Assembly (NCBI GenBank): GCA_965224595.1 | Contig: OZ245058.1 | Location: 62,001-126,000 of the forward strand | Length of the DNA: 64,000 nucleotides | Reading direction: 5' to 3' | DNA from: Aliivibrio_A sp016764915 | Lineage (GTDB): Bacteria; Pseudomonadota; Gammaproteobacteria; Enterobacterales; Vibrionaceae | Shown: positions 1 through 9,028 of the stretch, one piece after another | How positions within the stretch are numbered: the first letter of the stretch is position 1 | Layout: each line of letters opens with the position of its first letter | Position numbers and translations under genes: made by a program | The notes under the pieces: generated by a model | What the model was told of the DNA's origin: nothing | Databases searched by the model: none | The model's input: only the letters and a program-made list of their open reading frames with translations

Positions 1-638
1 TCCCATTTGTGGCGCTGTTGGTCTCTGGTGGCCATACCATGATGGTTGACGTGAAAAAGATAGGAGAGTATCGGATTCTAGGAGAATCGGTTGACGATGC
101 CGCAGGGGAGGCTTTTGATAAAACGGCTAAGTTGATGGGGTTAGACTACCCTGGTGGTCCGTTGCTCTCCAAACTGGCTGAAAAAGGAACCAAAGGTCGC
201 TTTGTTTTCCCTCGTCCGATGACCAATCGTCCTGGAATGGACTTTAGCTTTTCAGGTTTGAAAACATTTGCCGCTAACACGGTGCGTGCCAATGACAACG
301 ATGAACAGACTAGAGCTGATATTGCCTATGCGTTTCAAGAGGCAGTGGTTGATACTCTGGCGATTAAATGCAAACGGGCATTGAAAGAGACCGGTTATAA
401 GCGCTTAGTGATTGCAGGCGGAGTAAGTGCGAATACGTCTTTGCGCAAAGAGCTTGAAGCGACGATGAAAAAAGTAGGAGGAGAGGTGTTTTATCCTCGT
501 ACTGAGTTCTGTACCGATAATGGTGCGATGATCGCGTATGCTGGTATGCAGAGGTTAAAAAGTGGTGAAAAATCCGACTTGAGTGTTACTGCAAAACCGA
601 GATGGCCTATTGATCAATTAGAGCCTGTGAACAGTTAG
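1..638 (+). CDS. tsaD: TsaD, tRNA N6-threonylcarbamoyladenosine transferase (5' truncated by window)
   Basis: The C-terminal part of TsaD, the catalytic subunit that with TsaB and TsaE transfers threonylcarbamoyl to A37 of ANN-decoding tRNAs. The reading frame is open to the left edge (Pro-Phe precede the first Val), so the true start and the HxxxH metal site lie outside the window. Visible family motifs are LLVSGGHT at the start, FSFSGLKT near fragment residue 80, IAGGVSANTSLR near 135, and the C-terminal TDNGAMIAYAG with the metal-binding Asp. The gene ends at a strong hairpin terminator shared with convergent plsY. Identification is secure; only completeness is limited. Confidence 0.96.
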   Translation, partial: PFVALLVSGGHTMMVDVKKIGEYRILGESVDDAAGEAFDKTAKLMGLDYPGGPLLSKLAEKGTKGRFVFPRPMTNRPGMDFSFSGLKTFAANTVRANDNDEQTRADIAYAFQEAVVDTLAIKCKRALKETGYKRLVIAGGVSANTSLRKELEATMKKVGGEVFYPRTEFCTDNGAMIAYAGMQRLKSGEKSDLSVTAKPRWPIDQLEPVNS

Positions 639-643
639 ACAGG

Positions 644-669
644 AAGCCTGATGATGATCAGGCTTTTTT
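644..669. terminator. Bidirectional Rho-independent terminator between tsaD and plsY
   Basis: AAGCCTGAT, a 3-base loop, then a matching arm and a run of T lie between the convergent stops of tsaD and plsY. The complementary strand also ends in an A/T tract, so it can serve both genes. Confidence 0.85.
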
Positions 670-672
670 ATG

Positions 673-1266
673 CTACTTTTTTTTCTGCCATATTTTAGGT
701 TCAACGCCTTCAATGAAACGTTTGATATTCTCATGATGCCTAAACACAATTAAGCAAGAGAGCATGGCGACAGGAATCGTATATTGTGGTTTGATAAACC
801 AAGTAAAAAGTGGAGCCAATAGTGCAGCACTCATTGACGCTAATGATGAATAACCCGTAACAATCACCATGCTTAACCAAGCAGCAAACAACATACCAGT
901 AAGATCTAAACCAATGGGTGCCAATGCTCCAAGTGCAGTCGCTACTCCCTTGCCACCTCTAAAGTGAAAAAACAGCGGGTACATGTGACCAAGGCAAGCT
1001 GACACACCTAGCATACCTAAAATGAAGGGATTAAAGTCTAAATAGTACCCACTCCATACCGGGATCATGCCTTTTAGAATATCGGAAAGAAGCACCAAAG
1101 CTGCAGCCCCTTTTCCACCAATCCGAAATACATTGGTCGCGCCTGGGTTATGAGAACCAGAGAGGCGGGGATCGGGTAACTTTTTTAATCGACAGATCAA
1201 TACCGCACTCGATATCGAGCCTAATAGGTAGGCACAAATGATCATTATAAGAGTGAGTGGTGTCAT
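673..1266 (-). CDS. plsY: PlsY, acyl-phosphate:glycerol-3-phosphate acyltransferase
   Basis: Inner-membrane enzyme that acylates glycerol-3-phosphate from acyl-phosphate, the first committed step of phospholipid synthesis when PlsX supplies the donor. The 197-residue product is almost wholly hydrophobic with about five membrane spans. The three PlsY motifs are visible: SGSHNPGATN at residues 36-45, FRGGKGVAT near 104, and the HHENIKR loop near the C-terminus. Length matches the family. It is convergent with tsaD and divergent from folB, the usual enterobacterial and vibrio neighbourhood. The start is preceded by a purine-rich AAGGA/GAAGAG stretch. Confidence 0.96.
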   Translation of the reverse strand: MTPLTLIMIICAYLLGSISSAVLICRLKKLPDPRLSGSHNPGATNVFRIGGKGAAALVLLSDILKGMIPVWSGYYLDFNPFILGMLGVSACLGHMYPLFFHFRGGKGVATALGALAPIGLDLTGMLFAAWLSMVIVTGYSSLASMSAALLAPLFTWFIKPQYTIPVAMLSCLIVFRHHENIKRFIEGVEPKIWQKKK

Positions 1267-1407
1267 CTCTTCTATTTTCCTTACAACGAGCTTAGAAATC
1301 TATGCTGATTGGGTTGTTTTATAGTATATTTCTATTCCTTTCAAGGATACTACGTGTTTTTAGCGGTATTAGGTATCCGACCTGTTATAAAAAAAGCGTG
1401 AATAAAA

Positions 1408-1761
1408 ATGGATTTAGTATTTATAGAACAACTTGAAATTATTACCACTATTGGCGTTTATGATTGGGAACAACAAATTAAGCAGAAACTCGTGCTGGAT
1501 CTTGAGATGGCGCATGATAATAAACCAGCAGCGGCATCTGATGACGTTGAGTTTGCACTTAATTATGCAGCAGTAAGTGAAGCGGTGACTGAGCACATTG
1601 CTAATGGTCAATTTCTACTGGTTGAACGTGTCGCTGAAGAGGTTGCTGAACTGATCATGAGCAAGTTCAATGTACCTTGGATTAAAGTGCGATTGACCAA
1701 ACCTGGCGCGGTAGTGAATGCCAGTGGTGTGGGTGTGGTGATTGAACGCGGTCAACGATGA
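1408..1761 (+). CDS. folB: FolB, dihydroneopterin aldolase
   Basis: Cytoplasmic folate-pathway enzyme that converts 7,8-dihydroneopterin to 6-hydroxymethyl-dihydropterin and glycolaldehyde. The 117-residue product has the family length and the typical opening DLVFIEQLEIITTIGVYDWE, with conserved Glu and Tyr; the C-terminal VRLTKPGAV carries the conserved Lys. Its stop overlaps the folK start by four bases (ATGA), so the two consecutive folate enzymes are translationally coupled. The ribosome site is weak (only A-rich sequence upstream). Divergent from plsY. Confidence 0.95.
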   Translation: MDLVFIEQLEIITTIGVYDWEQQIKQKLVLDLEMAHDNKPAAASDDVEFALNYAAVSEAVTEHIANGQFLLVERVAEEVAELIMSKFNVPWIKVRLTKPGAVVNASGVGVVIERGQR

Positions 1762-2261
1762 ATACGGTATATATTGGCATTGGTTCCAATATTGAGCGTG
1801 AGCACCATGTTTTAGTGGCGATTGAGAAATTGAAGAATATAGACTCATCACTTCGTTATTCTACCGTATTTGAAGCAGAGCCTGTGGGCTTTTGTGGCAG
1901 CAGTTTTTTTAATCTGGCGGTGGAATTAACCACGTCACTATCACTCTCCCAATTGTCATCAAAGCTTAAAACTATTGAGCTAGAATTAGGGCGACGGGTT
2001 GATGCGAAGAAAAATGAAGATCGAACCATTGATCTTGATATTTTGTTGTTTGGTGAAGAAACATCAAGCTCACCAAAGATACCAAGAGACGATATCTACA
2101 AATTTGCTTTTGCATTGTGGCCGCTGTTTGAACTGTGTCCACAACGTGTGATCCCCGGAGATGGGCGCACGGTAGCCGAATTATGGCATTCGTTTGAGCA
2201 CGATCAGGTGCTTAAGGCCGTAAATTTACAACATATTAAGGGAAGTAATGAGTTACTTTGA
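1758..2261 (+). CDS. folK: FolK, 6-hydroxymethyl-7,8-dihydropterin pyrophosphokinase
   Basis: Transfers pyrophosphate from ATP to the pterin made by FolB, the step before dihydropteroate synthase. The 167-residue product begins with YIGIGSNIERE, typical of HPPK, and contains the signature DRTIDLDILLFG near residues 90-101, whose two Asp bind Mg2+. It overlaps folB by 4 bp and uppP by 14 bp, so folB-folK-uppP reads as one operon. Confidence 0.95.
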   Translation: MNTVYIGIGSNIEREHHVLVAIEKLKNIDSSLRYSTVFEAEPVGFCGSSFFNLAVELTTSLSLSQLSSKLKTIELELGRRVDAKKNEDRTIDLDILLFGEETSSSPKIPRDDIYKFAFALWPLFELCPQRVIPGDGRTVAELWHSFEHDQVLKAVNLQHIKGSNELL

Positions 2262-3051
2262 AGCATTTGCTTTAGCTTTAATTCAAGGGCTAACTGAGTT
2301 CTTACCAGTATCAAGTTCAGCACATTTAATTCTACCTTCCCAGCTGTTTGGCTGGCAAGATCAGGGGCTTGCATTTGATGTGGCGGTGCATGTCGGCACT
2401 TTAGCGGCTGTGATTATCTATTTTAGAAAAGAGGTGGTCACGCTGTTATCAGCCTGGTGGGCATCGATATTTAAATCAGAACATAATAAAGAGTCTAAGT
2501 TAGCTTGGATGATCGCGTTGGCGACGGTTCCTGCCGCTCTATTTGGCCTGTTAATGAAAGATGTTATCGAGCTCTACTTGAGAAGCATGTGGGTGATCGC
2601 AACCACCACGATCATTTTTGGCCTACTGCTTTGGTGGGTCGATAGAAAGGCAAAACAGACGGAAGATGAGTATCAAACGGGGTGGAAAAAAGCGTTGTTT
2701 ATCGGTATTGCTCAAGCTTTAGCGATAATACCGGGTACGTCAAGATCGGGCGCCACCATTACCGCCGCACTCTATTTAGGTTTTACTCGTGAAGCTGCTG
2801 CTCGTTTCTCTTTTTTAATGTCAATTCCGATTATTACGTTAGCGGGAAGTTATTTAGGCCTTAAACTTGTCATGGGCTCTGAGCCTGTTCATATCGGTTT
2901 CTTAGTGGTTGGTATTATCACTTCATTTTTAAGTGCTTACCTCTGTATTCATCTGTTTCTAAAGATCATCACTAAGATGGGAATGACTCCATTTGTGATT
3001 TATCGATTGTTATTAGGTTTTGGGTTATTGATTTTACTCTCTACTCAATAA
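2248..3051 (+). CDS. uppP: UppP (BacA), undecaprenyl-diphosphatase
   Basis: Integral membrane phosphatase that dephosphorylates C55-PP so the lipid carrier for peptidoglycan and O-antigen can be reused; overproduction gives bacitracin resistance in E. coli. The 267-residue protein has about eight hydrophobic segments, the N-terminal motif QGLTEFLPVSSSAHL (residues 14-28) and the PGTSRSGATI motif near residue 162, both catalytic signatures of the BacA family. A strong AAGGGAAG ribosome site precedes the ATG inside the end of folK. A hairpin terminator follows. Confidence 0.96.
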   Translation: MSYFEAFALALIQGLTEFLPVSSSAHLILPSQLFGWQDQGLAFDVAVHVGTLAAVIIYFRKEVVTLLSAWWASIFKSEHNKESKLAWMIALATVPAALFGLLMKDVIELYLRSMWVIATTTIIFGLLLWWVDRKAKQTEDEYQTGWKKALFIGIAQALAIIPGTSRSGATITAALYLGFTREAAARFSFLMSIPIITLAGSYLGLKLVMGSEPVHIGFLVVGIITSFLSAYLCIHLFLKIITKMGMTPFVIYRLLLGFGLLILLSTQ

Positions 3052-3070
3052 CTGGCAGTGTCAGTGATAC

Positions 3071-3096
3071 AAAAGGAGCCGATTGGCTCCTTTATT
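3071..3096. terminator. Terminator between convergent uppP and cca
   Basis: AAAGGAGCC, GATT loop, GGCTCCTTT followed by ATTATA; a 9-bp perfect stem located between the two stop codons. The A-rich left flank lets it act for cca on the other strand too. Confidence 0.8.
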
Positions 3097-4318
3097 ATAA
3101 TGCGAGTTTACATCGTTTTATTGCTTCGACTCTCTGTTTGGTTAACTCAACTCGAATATCTGCGCCAGTAAACCCACTTGCAACAATCTGCTTAACCTCA
3201 ACACTGAGTGCGGCCTTAAAGGCGCTGCGAACGGTGTCTGCTTGTGAGTAAATTTTATGTTCGAATCCGGTACGTCCTTTAAAGTCAGCAGTACAGCAGA
3301 GAACCAATTGCTCAACGCGTTCGGGTTTTCTCCACGCATCCATCTTGTCAAACAGCTTAATAAAAGTGGTCGCCTTGAGCTCATTCGCATGATGAATATT
3401 GGTGTGGTGTTCGCATACGATCAGTGCCAAATCACGATATTCATTAGGCACTTTTACTCGTTTACAGAGCTGTTTAATGACATCTAGGCCTCGTTGTTCA
3501 TGCATTTTATGGCTAGGCAGAATCTCTTTTGGGGTAAGGGCCTTGCCCAGATCGTGCATTTGAGAGGCAAATCTAATCAGTAAATGTGGACTCAATAGAG
3601 CGGCTTGTTGAGCAACCATTACGGTGTGTATTCCAGTATCAATCTCCGGGTGCCACTGCTTGGGTTGTGGTACACCATAAAGAGCATCGATCTCCGGCAG
3701 GACGACGCGAAGTGCTCCACATTGTCGTAATACGGTCAAAAACTGCTGAGGGTTATCGTAACTCAAAGATTTTTGCCACTCTTGCCATACTCGCTCTGCG
3801 GTTAACTCTGACAGCTCTCCACTGGTAACAATTTGACCCATCAACGCGATGGTTTCATCAGCGATAGTAAAGCCCAAATGGTGGAAGCGGGCGGCAAATC
3901 GAGCAACTCGAAGCACTCTTAATGGATCCTCAACAAACGCAGAGGAAACATGACGCAAAACTCGCTGTTTAAGATCATCCAATCCATTATAAGGATCAAT
4001 CAATTGGCCATTTTTATCTTGAGCAATCGCATTGATGGTTAAATCTCGGCGGATTAAATCTTGTTCTAAAGTAACGTCTGGACTGGAGTAGCAAGTAAAG
4101 CCTTTATAACCTCTGCCTGCTTTACGCTCTGTTCTTGCGAGCGCAAACTCCTCTTTGGTTTTTGGGTGTAAAAAAACGGGGAAATCTTGGCCTACAGTTT
4201 GGTATCCTAATGCGGTCATCGCTTCAGGTGTTGAGCCTACGACTACCCAATCACGGTCTTTTATTGCTAAACCAAGTAACGCATCTCGGACTGCGCCACC
4301 GACTAGATAAGTCTTCAC
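3095..4318 (-). CDS. cca: Cca, multifunctional CCA tRNA nucleotidyltransferase
   Basis: Adds or repairs the 3'-CCA end of tRNA using CTP and ATP. I place the start at a GTG (4318) because the protein then begins VKTYLVGGAVRDALLG, as in the family, and an AAGGA ribosome site lies at the right distance; the longer frame to 4363 adds an unrelated N-terminus. The nucleotidyltransferase core has GGAVRD and RDWVVVG, followed by the RRDLTINAIA segment. The C-terminal half has an HD phosphohydrolase motif (QMHDLGKAL), as in the bifunctional gammaproteobacterial enzymes. 407 residues, close to E. coli (412). Confidence 0.94.
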   Translation of the reverse strand: MKTYLVGGAVRDALLGLAIKDRDWVVVGSTPEAMTALGYQTVGQDFPVFLHPKTKEEFALARTERKAGRGYKGFTCYSSPDVTLEQDLIRRDLTINAIAQDKNGQLIDPYNGLDDLKQRVLRHVSSAFVEDPLRVLRVARFAARFHHLGFTIADETIALMGQIVTSGELSELTAERVWQEWQKSLSYDNPQQFLTVLRQCGALRVVLPEIDALYGVPQPKQWHPEIDTGIHTVMVAQQAALLSPHLLIRFASQMHDLGKALTPKEILPSHKMHEQRGLDVIKQLCKRVKVPNEYRDLALIVCEHHTNIHHANELKATTFIKLFDKMDAWRKPERVEQLVLCCTADFKGRTGFEHKIYSQADTVRSAFKAALSVEVKQIVASGFTGADIRVELTKQRVEAIKRCKLAL

Positions 4319-4470
4319 TGTTAATTCCTTACTGGCAAACATCGGCAAATATATGAGTATCATACAAGATTGACAGATCTTTCTTTACTTTCCAACGTTC
4401 AATGTTAATTTGCATATATCATGCTGCTTATCAAGTCGATTCAATAACGGTATATCGTAAAGAAGGTTAA

Positions 4471-6072
4471 ATGTATAAGGACTACTATCAGCTTACTGAG
4501 TCTCCATTCTCAATTGTACCGAGTGCTCGATTTCTGTTTTTAAGCCACCGTCATCGTGAGGCATTAACCCAATTGCAATCTGGGCTGTCAAATGGAGGAG
4601 GTTTTGCGCTGCTAACCGGTGAAGTAGGTACAGGTAAAACCACCGTGTCTAGAGCTCTACTTGCTGGGCTTAGCGATAATGTACAAGCAGGATTAATTCT
4701 AAACCCTACTTTTACTCGTCATGAGTTGCTTGCCAGTATTTGCGATGAGTTTTCGATTGAGTACCAACCTCAAAGCAGTATTAAGCTGCTGAGTGATGCG
4801 ATTTATCTTTTTTTATTGAACAATCACACCAAAGGCATTCAAACCCTCTTAGTCATTGATGAAGCTCAACATTTAACACCTGATGTGTTAGAACATCTGC
4901 GATTATTAACCAATCTGGAAACGGAAAGTCAAAAACTGTTAAAAGTGTTATTGATTGGTCAGCCTGAGCTTCAGCATCACCTTCAGCAGGACAATTTGCG
5001 TCAATTAGCGCAACGGATCACGGCTCGTTATCATCTGCTTCCTCTTACTGGTGATGATGTAAGTCGTTACATTACTTTTCGACTTCAAATTGCGGGCTGT
5101 CATCTGCCACTTTTTAGTGCCAGCGCAGTTAAGTACATCTCGACGCATACAAAAGGGGTTCCAAGATTGATCAATCTTGTGTGCGATGAATCCTTGCAAC
5201 TGGGATATCGAGAAAACAGCAGAACAATCAGTAAAGCTCAAGTCAAAATAGCGTGCCAGAAAGTGATGCACTGGCAAGGAGATAAAGTATCTCAACCATC
5301 AAGGAAGCCTCTACTTAAGGGAGTAGGACTGAGTTTAATCAGTTTGGCTCTTGCGATAATAAGCTATCGTCTGTTTGTTATACCTGACCGTGATGCCATG
5401 ATTGAAACAACAGAGATTCCAGTGGCCGTTATTGAAACCGTTCCTATAGAAGCCGCTAGTCGTCTTACAGATGCAGAGATAACGGCGTTGGTGGAGCAGG
5501 CTGGCGATCCAAGTTTGTCGATGAAAGAGTTGTACCGCGCATGGGGTTATGAGATTGATGTTGGCAGTGCAGAGTGTAGCCGTGGTATGGAGGTAAACCT
5601 CTACTGTTATCAAGGCAGCAACACACTGAAGGAGTTGAGCCGTTTAAATCGTCCGGCTGTGGTTAATTTGACATTTATGCAGCAACGTTTTTTTGCCGTA
5701 CTGTTTGCCATTGAATCTGATTCAGTGGAGTTATTGATGGCTAATCAGAGGGTTCAAGTGCCCATTGAATGGTTTGAAGCGCATTGGAGTGGTGAGTTTA
5801 CGTTGCTGTGGCACTCACCAATAGGCAGTGACAAAGTCTTAAAATTTGGCCAGCAAGGTATGAGAGTGACGCAGTTTGATGTTCTATTGTCATCAGTTTT
5901 GGGGTTAAAGAGCATTAACTCAAACCATTTTGAGCAACAGTTGCAGAAGAGAGTGGAAATGTTTCAACAACAACAAGGCCTGCAATCAGATGGGGTCATT
6001 GGACTAAAAACACTGTTCGCCTTAGATCTTCTGGTAAATTTGAAAGCGCCGAAATTGGTTAAGGAGCAATAG
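4471..6072 (+). CDS. gspA: GspA/ExeA-type AAA+ ATPase of the type II secretion system
   Basis: Inner-membrane ATPase which, with GspB, helps transport and assemble the secretin GspD through peptidoglycan in Aeromonas and Vibrio. The cytoplasmic AAA domain has Walker A GEVGTGKTT at residues 50-58 and Walker B LLVIDE at 126-131. One membrane segment covers about residues 284-305. The periplasmic part ends in a peptidoglycan-binding repeat (about 490-520, with QSDGVIGLKTL). At 533 residues it matches ExeA. It overlaps gspB by one base. No gspC-N genes are present here; in V. cholerae gspAB is likewise separate from the main eps operon. Confidence 0.92.
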   Translation: MYKDYYQLTESPFSIVPSARFLFLSHRHREALTQLQSGLSNGGGFALLTGEVGTGKTTVSRALLAGLSDNVQAGLILNPTFTRHELLASICDEFSIEYQPQSSIKLLSDAIYLFLLNNHTKGIQTLLVIDEAQHLTPDVLEHLRLLTNLETESQKLLKVLLIGQPELQHHLQQDNLRQLAQRITARYHLLPLTGDDVSRYITFRLQIAGCHLPLFSASAVKYISTHTKGVPRLINLVCDESLQLGYRENSRTISKAQVKIACQKVMHWQGDKVSQPSRKPLLKGVGLSLISLALAIISYRLFVIPDRDAMIETTEIPVAVIETVPIEAASRLTDAEITALVEQAGDPSLSMKELYRAWGYEIDVGSAECSRGMEVNLYCYQGSNTLKELSRLNRPAVVNLTFMQQRFFAVLFAIESDSVELLMANQRVQVPIEWFEAHWSGEFTLLWHSPIGSDKVLKFGQQGMRVTQFDVLLSSVLGLKSINSNHFEQQLQKRVEMFQQQQGLQSDGVIGLKTLFALDLLVNLKAPKLVKEQ

Positions 6073-6893
6073 TGTCAAATATCCTTAATGCACTGCATCA
6101 ATCTGAGCAGCAGTTTAAAAAACAACAAAGCGTTGAAAGCAGATCCGGTAGCTATCAATATTCTGAAGAGAGAAGAGTGGTAAACCTCTATTTTCTTTTT
6201 TCGTTGTTAGTGTGTATTCCGGCTGCTGTGGTCATGATTATTGCCGTTATTATTAACCCGGAGCCGGCTAAGCAATTCTCTGCCAAATTACTCTCATTTG
6301 ATGCTGAGCGAGCTTTACCGCAGCTGACAGCTGTTACCCCTCAAACTCCAGTTGCCATTACTGAGGAGCGGTCAGGGCTCGTTATTCTTGAATATCCTAG
6401 CTTTGATACTCAACGTATGCCTGAAACAGAGTCTTTCGCTAACAGTAATGATTTACCATTGGATAATACTTTGGTTGTTCAATCTGATAAACCGCAGCAA
6501 CCTGATGAGAGTGAGATAGATTTAAATCGTTTGGATATGAGTGAACTCTCACCAGAGATTGTGGCCCGCTTAAAGAGTATCATGCAGAATCAACCACAAG
6601 GCTCTGATTCAACAATGAGGTCTGATTCGATAGACAATATAGAACAACAGAGTATCGCTCTGCCGAGAAATAGCTCAACCTTTATGGGTAGTCTTCCTGC
6701 TTTAAACTTTCAAACTCATATTTATTCGAGCCAAGCGAAAAAACGATGGGTCAAGGTAAATGGAGTAGAAGTAAAAGAGGGAGATGACATTGCTTTAGGA
6801 GTGAGATTGGAAGAGATCAAACCGAGAGAAGTGTTAGTAAGTTTCGATGGGCAGTTAATATCGATTCCTTCCCTGTATGAGTGGTCGGGCTAA
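6072..6893 (+). CDS. gspB: GspB/ExeB-type type II secretion accessory protein
   Basis: Partner of GspA in secretin assembly. A short cytoplasmic N-terminus (MSNILNALHQSEQQF, typical of the GspB/PulB group) leads to one membrane span at about residues 38-61. A low-complexity, acidic linker follows, and a C-terminal GspB domain of about 65 residues starts at LPALNFQTHIYSS and includes RWVKVNG and PREVLVSF. The start codon is GTG at 6072, overlapping the last base of the gspA stop. Ends just before a terminator. Confidence 0.9.
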   Translation: MSNILNALHQSEQQFKKQQSVESRSGSYQYSEERRVVNLYFLFSLLVCIPAAVVMIIAVIINPEPAKQFSAKLLSFDAERALPQLTAVTPQTPVAITEERSGLVILEYPSFDTQRMPETESFANSNDLPLDNTLVVQSDKPQQPDESEIDLNRLDMSELSPEIVARLKSIMQNQPQGSDSTMRSDSIDNIEQQSIALPRNSSTFMGSLPALNFQTHIYSSQAKKRWVKVNGVEVKEGDDIALGVRLEEIKPREVLVSFDGQLISIPSLYEWSG

Positions 6894-6930
6894 TTAACGG
6901 TTACTAGCGGTAACAAACAGTCTGTAATAA

Positions 6931-6963
6931 AAAACCAGAACACCTAGATGTTCTGGTTTTTTT
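6931..6963. terminator. Terminator between convergent gspB and ygiM
   Basis: AAAACCAGAACA, short loop, TGTTCTGGTTTT and further T residues. An A-tract on the left makes it usable from both sides. Confidence 0.85.
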
Positions 6964-6968
6964 ATCTT

Positions 6969-7580
6969 TTATGCCCAGCCGTTCTGCTTCTTTTTACGAC
7001 TAGGAATGATGTGTGGAAGTAGCAGTCCGAAGATAAGACCAATGCCAGCAACACCGCCGCCATACATGAAGTAACGAAGCAGAAGATCCTCTTTCTGAGT
7101 ATCTAACTTAGCACGTAATTCACGAACCTCAGCTTGAGAAGCCGTTAACTGGTTGTTCATTTCGCTGTAATTTTGCTCTAAACCTTGAATCTGAGCATTT
7201 CTTTGAGCGAGAGAGTCTGACATGCCCGCTTTTTCATCGTTCGCCGCAGTACGAGCATTGGAAAGCAGGTCTTTCACTGTTTTTAGCTCATTCTCAAGTA
7301 GAGGCAATCGAATGGCGATACTCGCTACTTTAGAGACGTATTTGCTTTCAACCCAACCTTTACGACCACGAGGATCCAATATTTGAGTAAAACCACTATT
7401 TTTATCAGACGTTAGGTAAGTGATTTTATCACCAGCGTTCACACTACCAATAATTTTAAACTGATTACTAGGGCCTGAATGCATATAGGTAAACAGATTG
7501 TCGGCAATGTAGCGAGTTTGCGCTTGAGTTGGAAAAGACATGGTAGCGACAATCATGACTAAGCTAAGAAGATACTTCAC
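6969..7580 (-). CDS. ygiM: YgiM-like SH3-domain membrane protein (TIGR04211 type)
   Basis: Predicted envelope protein of unknown precise role, commonly found near cca. From the GTG at 7580 it has a signal peptide (VKYLLSLVMIVATMSFPTQA), a bacterial SH3 domain (about residues 25-90, with YMHSGPSN and GRKGWVESKYV), a long heptad-rich coiled coil (about 100-165) and a C-terminal membrane span (about 172-194) followed by a basic tail. I prefer the GTG start over the ATG at 7616 because AAGGA stands seven bases before it and the signal peptide then sits at the N-terminus. Function is inferred only as surface or cell-wall associated. Confidence 0.83.
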   Translation of the reverse strand: MKYLLSLVMIVATMSFPTQAQTRYIADNLFTYMHSGPSNQFKIIGSVNAGDKITYLTSDKNSGFTQILDPRGRKGWVESKYVSKVASIAIRLPLLENELKTVKDLLSNARTAANDEKAGMSDSLAQRNAQIQGLEQNYSEMNNQLTASQAEVRELRAKLDTQKEDLLLRYFMYGGGVAGIGLIFGLLLPHIIPSRKKKQNGWA

Positions 7581-7673
7581 TGTAGAATCCTTTATTGACA
7601 TTAAATAATAGTTCACTGACTAAGGTGAATATTAAAAACTTTTGTCCAATGGTGCAAGGGAGTTGTTTATAAA

Positions 7674-7698
7674 AAAAGGAAAGCTAAGCTTTCCTTTT
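7674..7698 (-). terminator. Terminator downstream of the phosphate transporter gene
   Basis: On the minus strand, GGAAAGC, a TTA loop and GCTTTCC are followed by a run of seven T; it lies 20 bases after the transporter stop and separates it from ygiM. Confidence 0.8.
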
Positions 7699-7717
7699 CT
7701 ACAATCTCAATTATAAG

Positions 7718-9001
7718 TTAGCTGGCAAATGTGGCAATTGATTGCATGATGTAGAAGAAAATAACAGCAAGCAAAGCACCAGCAGGTAGCGTGACAACCC
7801 AAGAAGCGACGATATTACGTACTACGCCAAGGTTTAGTGCGGCAATGCCTCGGGCAAAACCTACACCTAATACTGCGCCTACTAAAGTTTGAGTTGTTGA
7901 AATCGGCAGGCCCGTACCAGAAGCGAGTACAACTGTTGTCGCGGTTGCGAGTTGAGCAGCAAATCCTCGACTAGGTGTCAATTCTGTGATGCCAGTTCCA
8001 ACGGTAGCCATTACTTTATGACCCATTGTCGCTAAACCAACCACAATACCAACACCACCAAGAGGAAGAATCCACCAAGCAATTTTACTGGTTGCCGTGA
8101 TTTCGCCCATATTTTCTATGGTTGAGGCAATCGCTGATAAAGGCCCAATGGCATTAGCGACATCGTTAGAACCGTGAGCAAACGCCATAGCACAGGCTGT
8201 GATTACCATTAAGGTACTAAAAATACGCTCGACTCCACCAAAACCACGACTGTCTTTTTCGTTATCGTCGGTCACGTTGGCAAATCTGCGGTTTATGTAG
8301 TAGTAACCACCGACCATTACGATAGCTGAAAGGGCCATTGATAACATCCATGCTTCGCCTGTGGTTAGGTGCAAACCAATATGTTTAAGTCCTTTTTTGA
8401 TGGTCACAAGCGCGATAACCATGGTGGTTATAAACATATAGATAGGGACAAAACGTTTTGCATTGAGCAATGGCGCTTCGGTATCAAATATTAAACGTTG
8501 GGCACTGGTAAAGATCATATAAGCAAACAGCCCGGATATGAAGGGGGTGACTAACCAACTTCCGACAATACCTTGAACTGAGTCCCAATCAACGGCTTCT
8601 GGACCAACTGAAATACAAGCAAAACCGATGATTGCACCAATAATTGAGTGAGTGGTTGATACGGGCCAACCCATATATGAAGCTAATAATAACCAGGTGC
8701 CAGCGGCAAGAAGCGCTGACATCATGCCGTAAATTAATACGTCTGGCTGAGATGCAAATAGTGAGGTATCTATCACCCCTTTGCGGATTGTATCTGTGAC
8801 TTCGCCGCCTGCTAAATATGCGCCAGCAAATTCAAAGATCATCGCAATGACGATCGCTTGTTTTACAGTAAGAGCTTTAGAACCAACTGATGTACCCATA
8901 GCGTTAGCTACATCATTAGCACCAATACCGATTGCCATTAAAAATCCGAAAGCAGCGGCAACGATAAGCAGTAAAGTACCGTGATTCGCAATGATATCCA
9001 T
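7718..9001 (-). CDS. Inorganic phosphate transporter, PiT family
   Basis: Inner-membrane low-affinity phosphate permease; family members co-transport metal-phosphate with H+ or Na+. The 427-residue product has about ten membrane spans arranged as two related halves, each bearing the PiT signature: GANDVANAMG at residues 27-36 and HGSNDVANAIGP in the second half. A central hydrophilic loop carries an acidic stretch (TDDNEKDSRG). It lies 27 bases downstream of a DUF47 gene on the same strand, an arrangement typical of Pit systems, so they are probably co-transcribed. PitA-like is likely but I do not assign the symbol. Confidence 0.93.
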   Translation of the reverse strand: MDIIANHGTLLLIVAAAFGFLMAIGIGANDVANAMGTSVGSKALTVKQAIVIAMIFEFAGAYLAGGEVTDTIRKGVIDTSLFASQPDVLIYGMMSALLAAGTWLLLASYMGWPVSTTHSIIGAIIGFACISVGPEAVDWDSVQGIVGSWLVTPFISGLFAYMIFTSAQRLIFDTEAPLLNAKRFVPIYMFITTMVIALVTIKKGLKHIGLHLTTGEAWMLSMALSAIVMVGGYYYINRRFANVTDDNEKDSRGFGGVERIFSTLMVITACAMAFAHGSNDVANAIGPLSAIASTIENMGEITATSKIAWWILPLGGVGIVVGLATMGHKVMATVGTGITELTPSRGFAAQLATATTVVLASGTGLPISTTQTLVGAVLGVGFARGIAALNLGVVRNIVASWVVTLPAGALLAVIFFYIMQSIATFAS

Positions 9002-9028
9002 TGTATTACCTGTGAATGAAAAAACCGA

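Noticed and set aside
4471..6893. MSHA-type (mshM) identity for the AAA ATPase
   Set aside because: The ATPase has a peptidoglycan-binding C-terminus and is followed directly by a GspB-type gene; no msh pilus genes are nearby.
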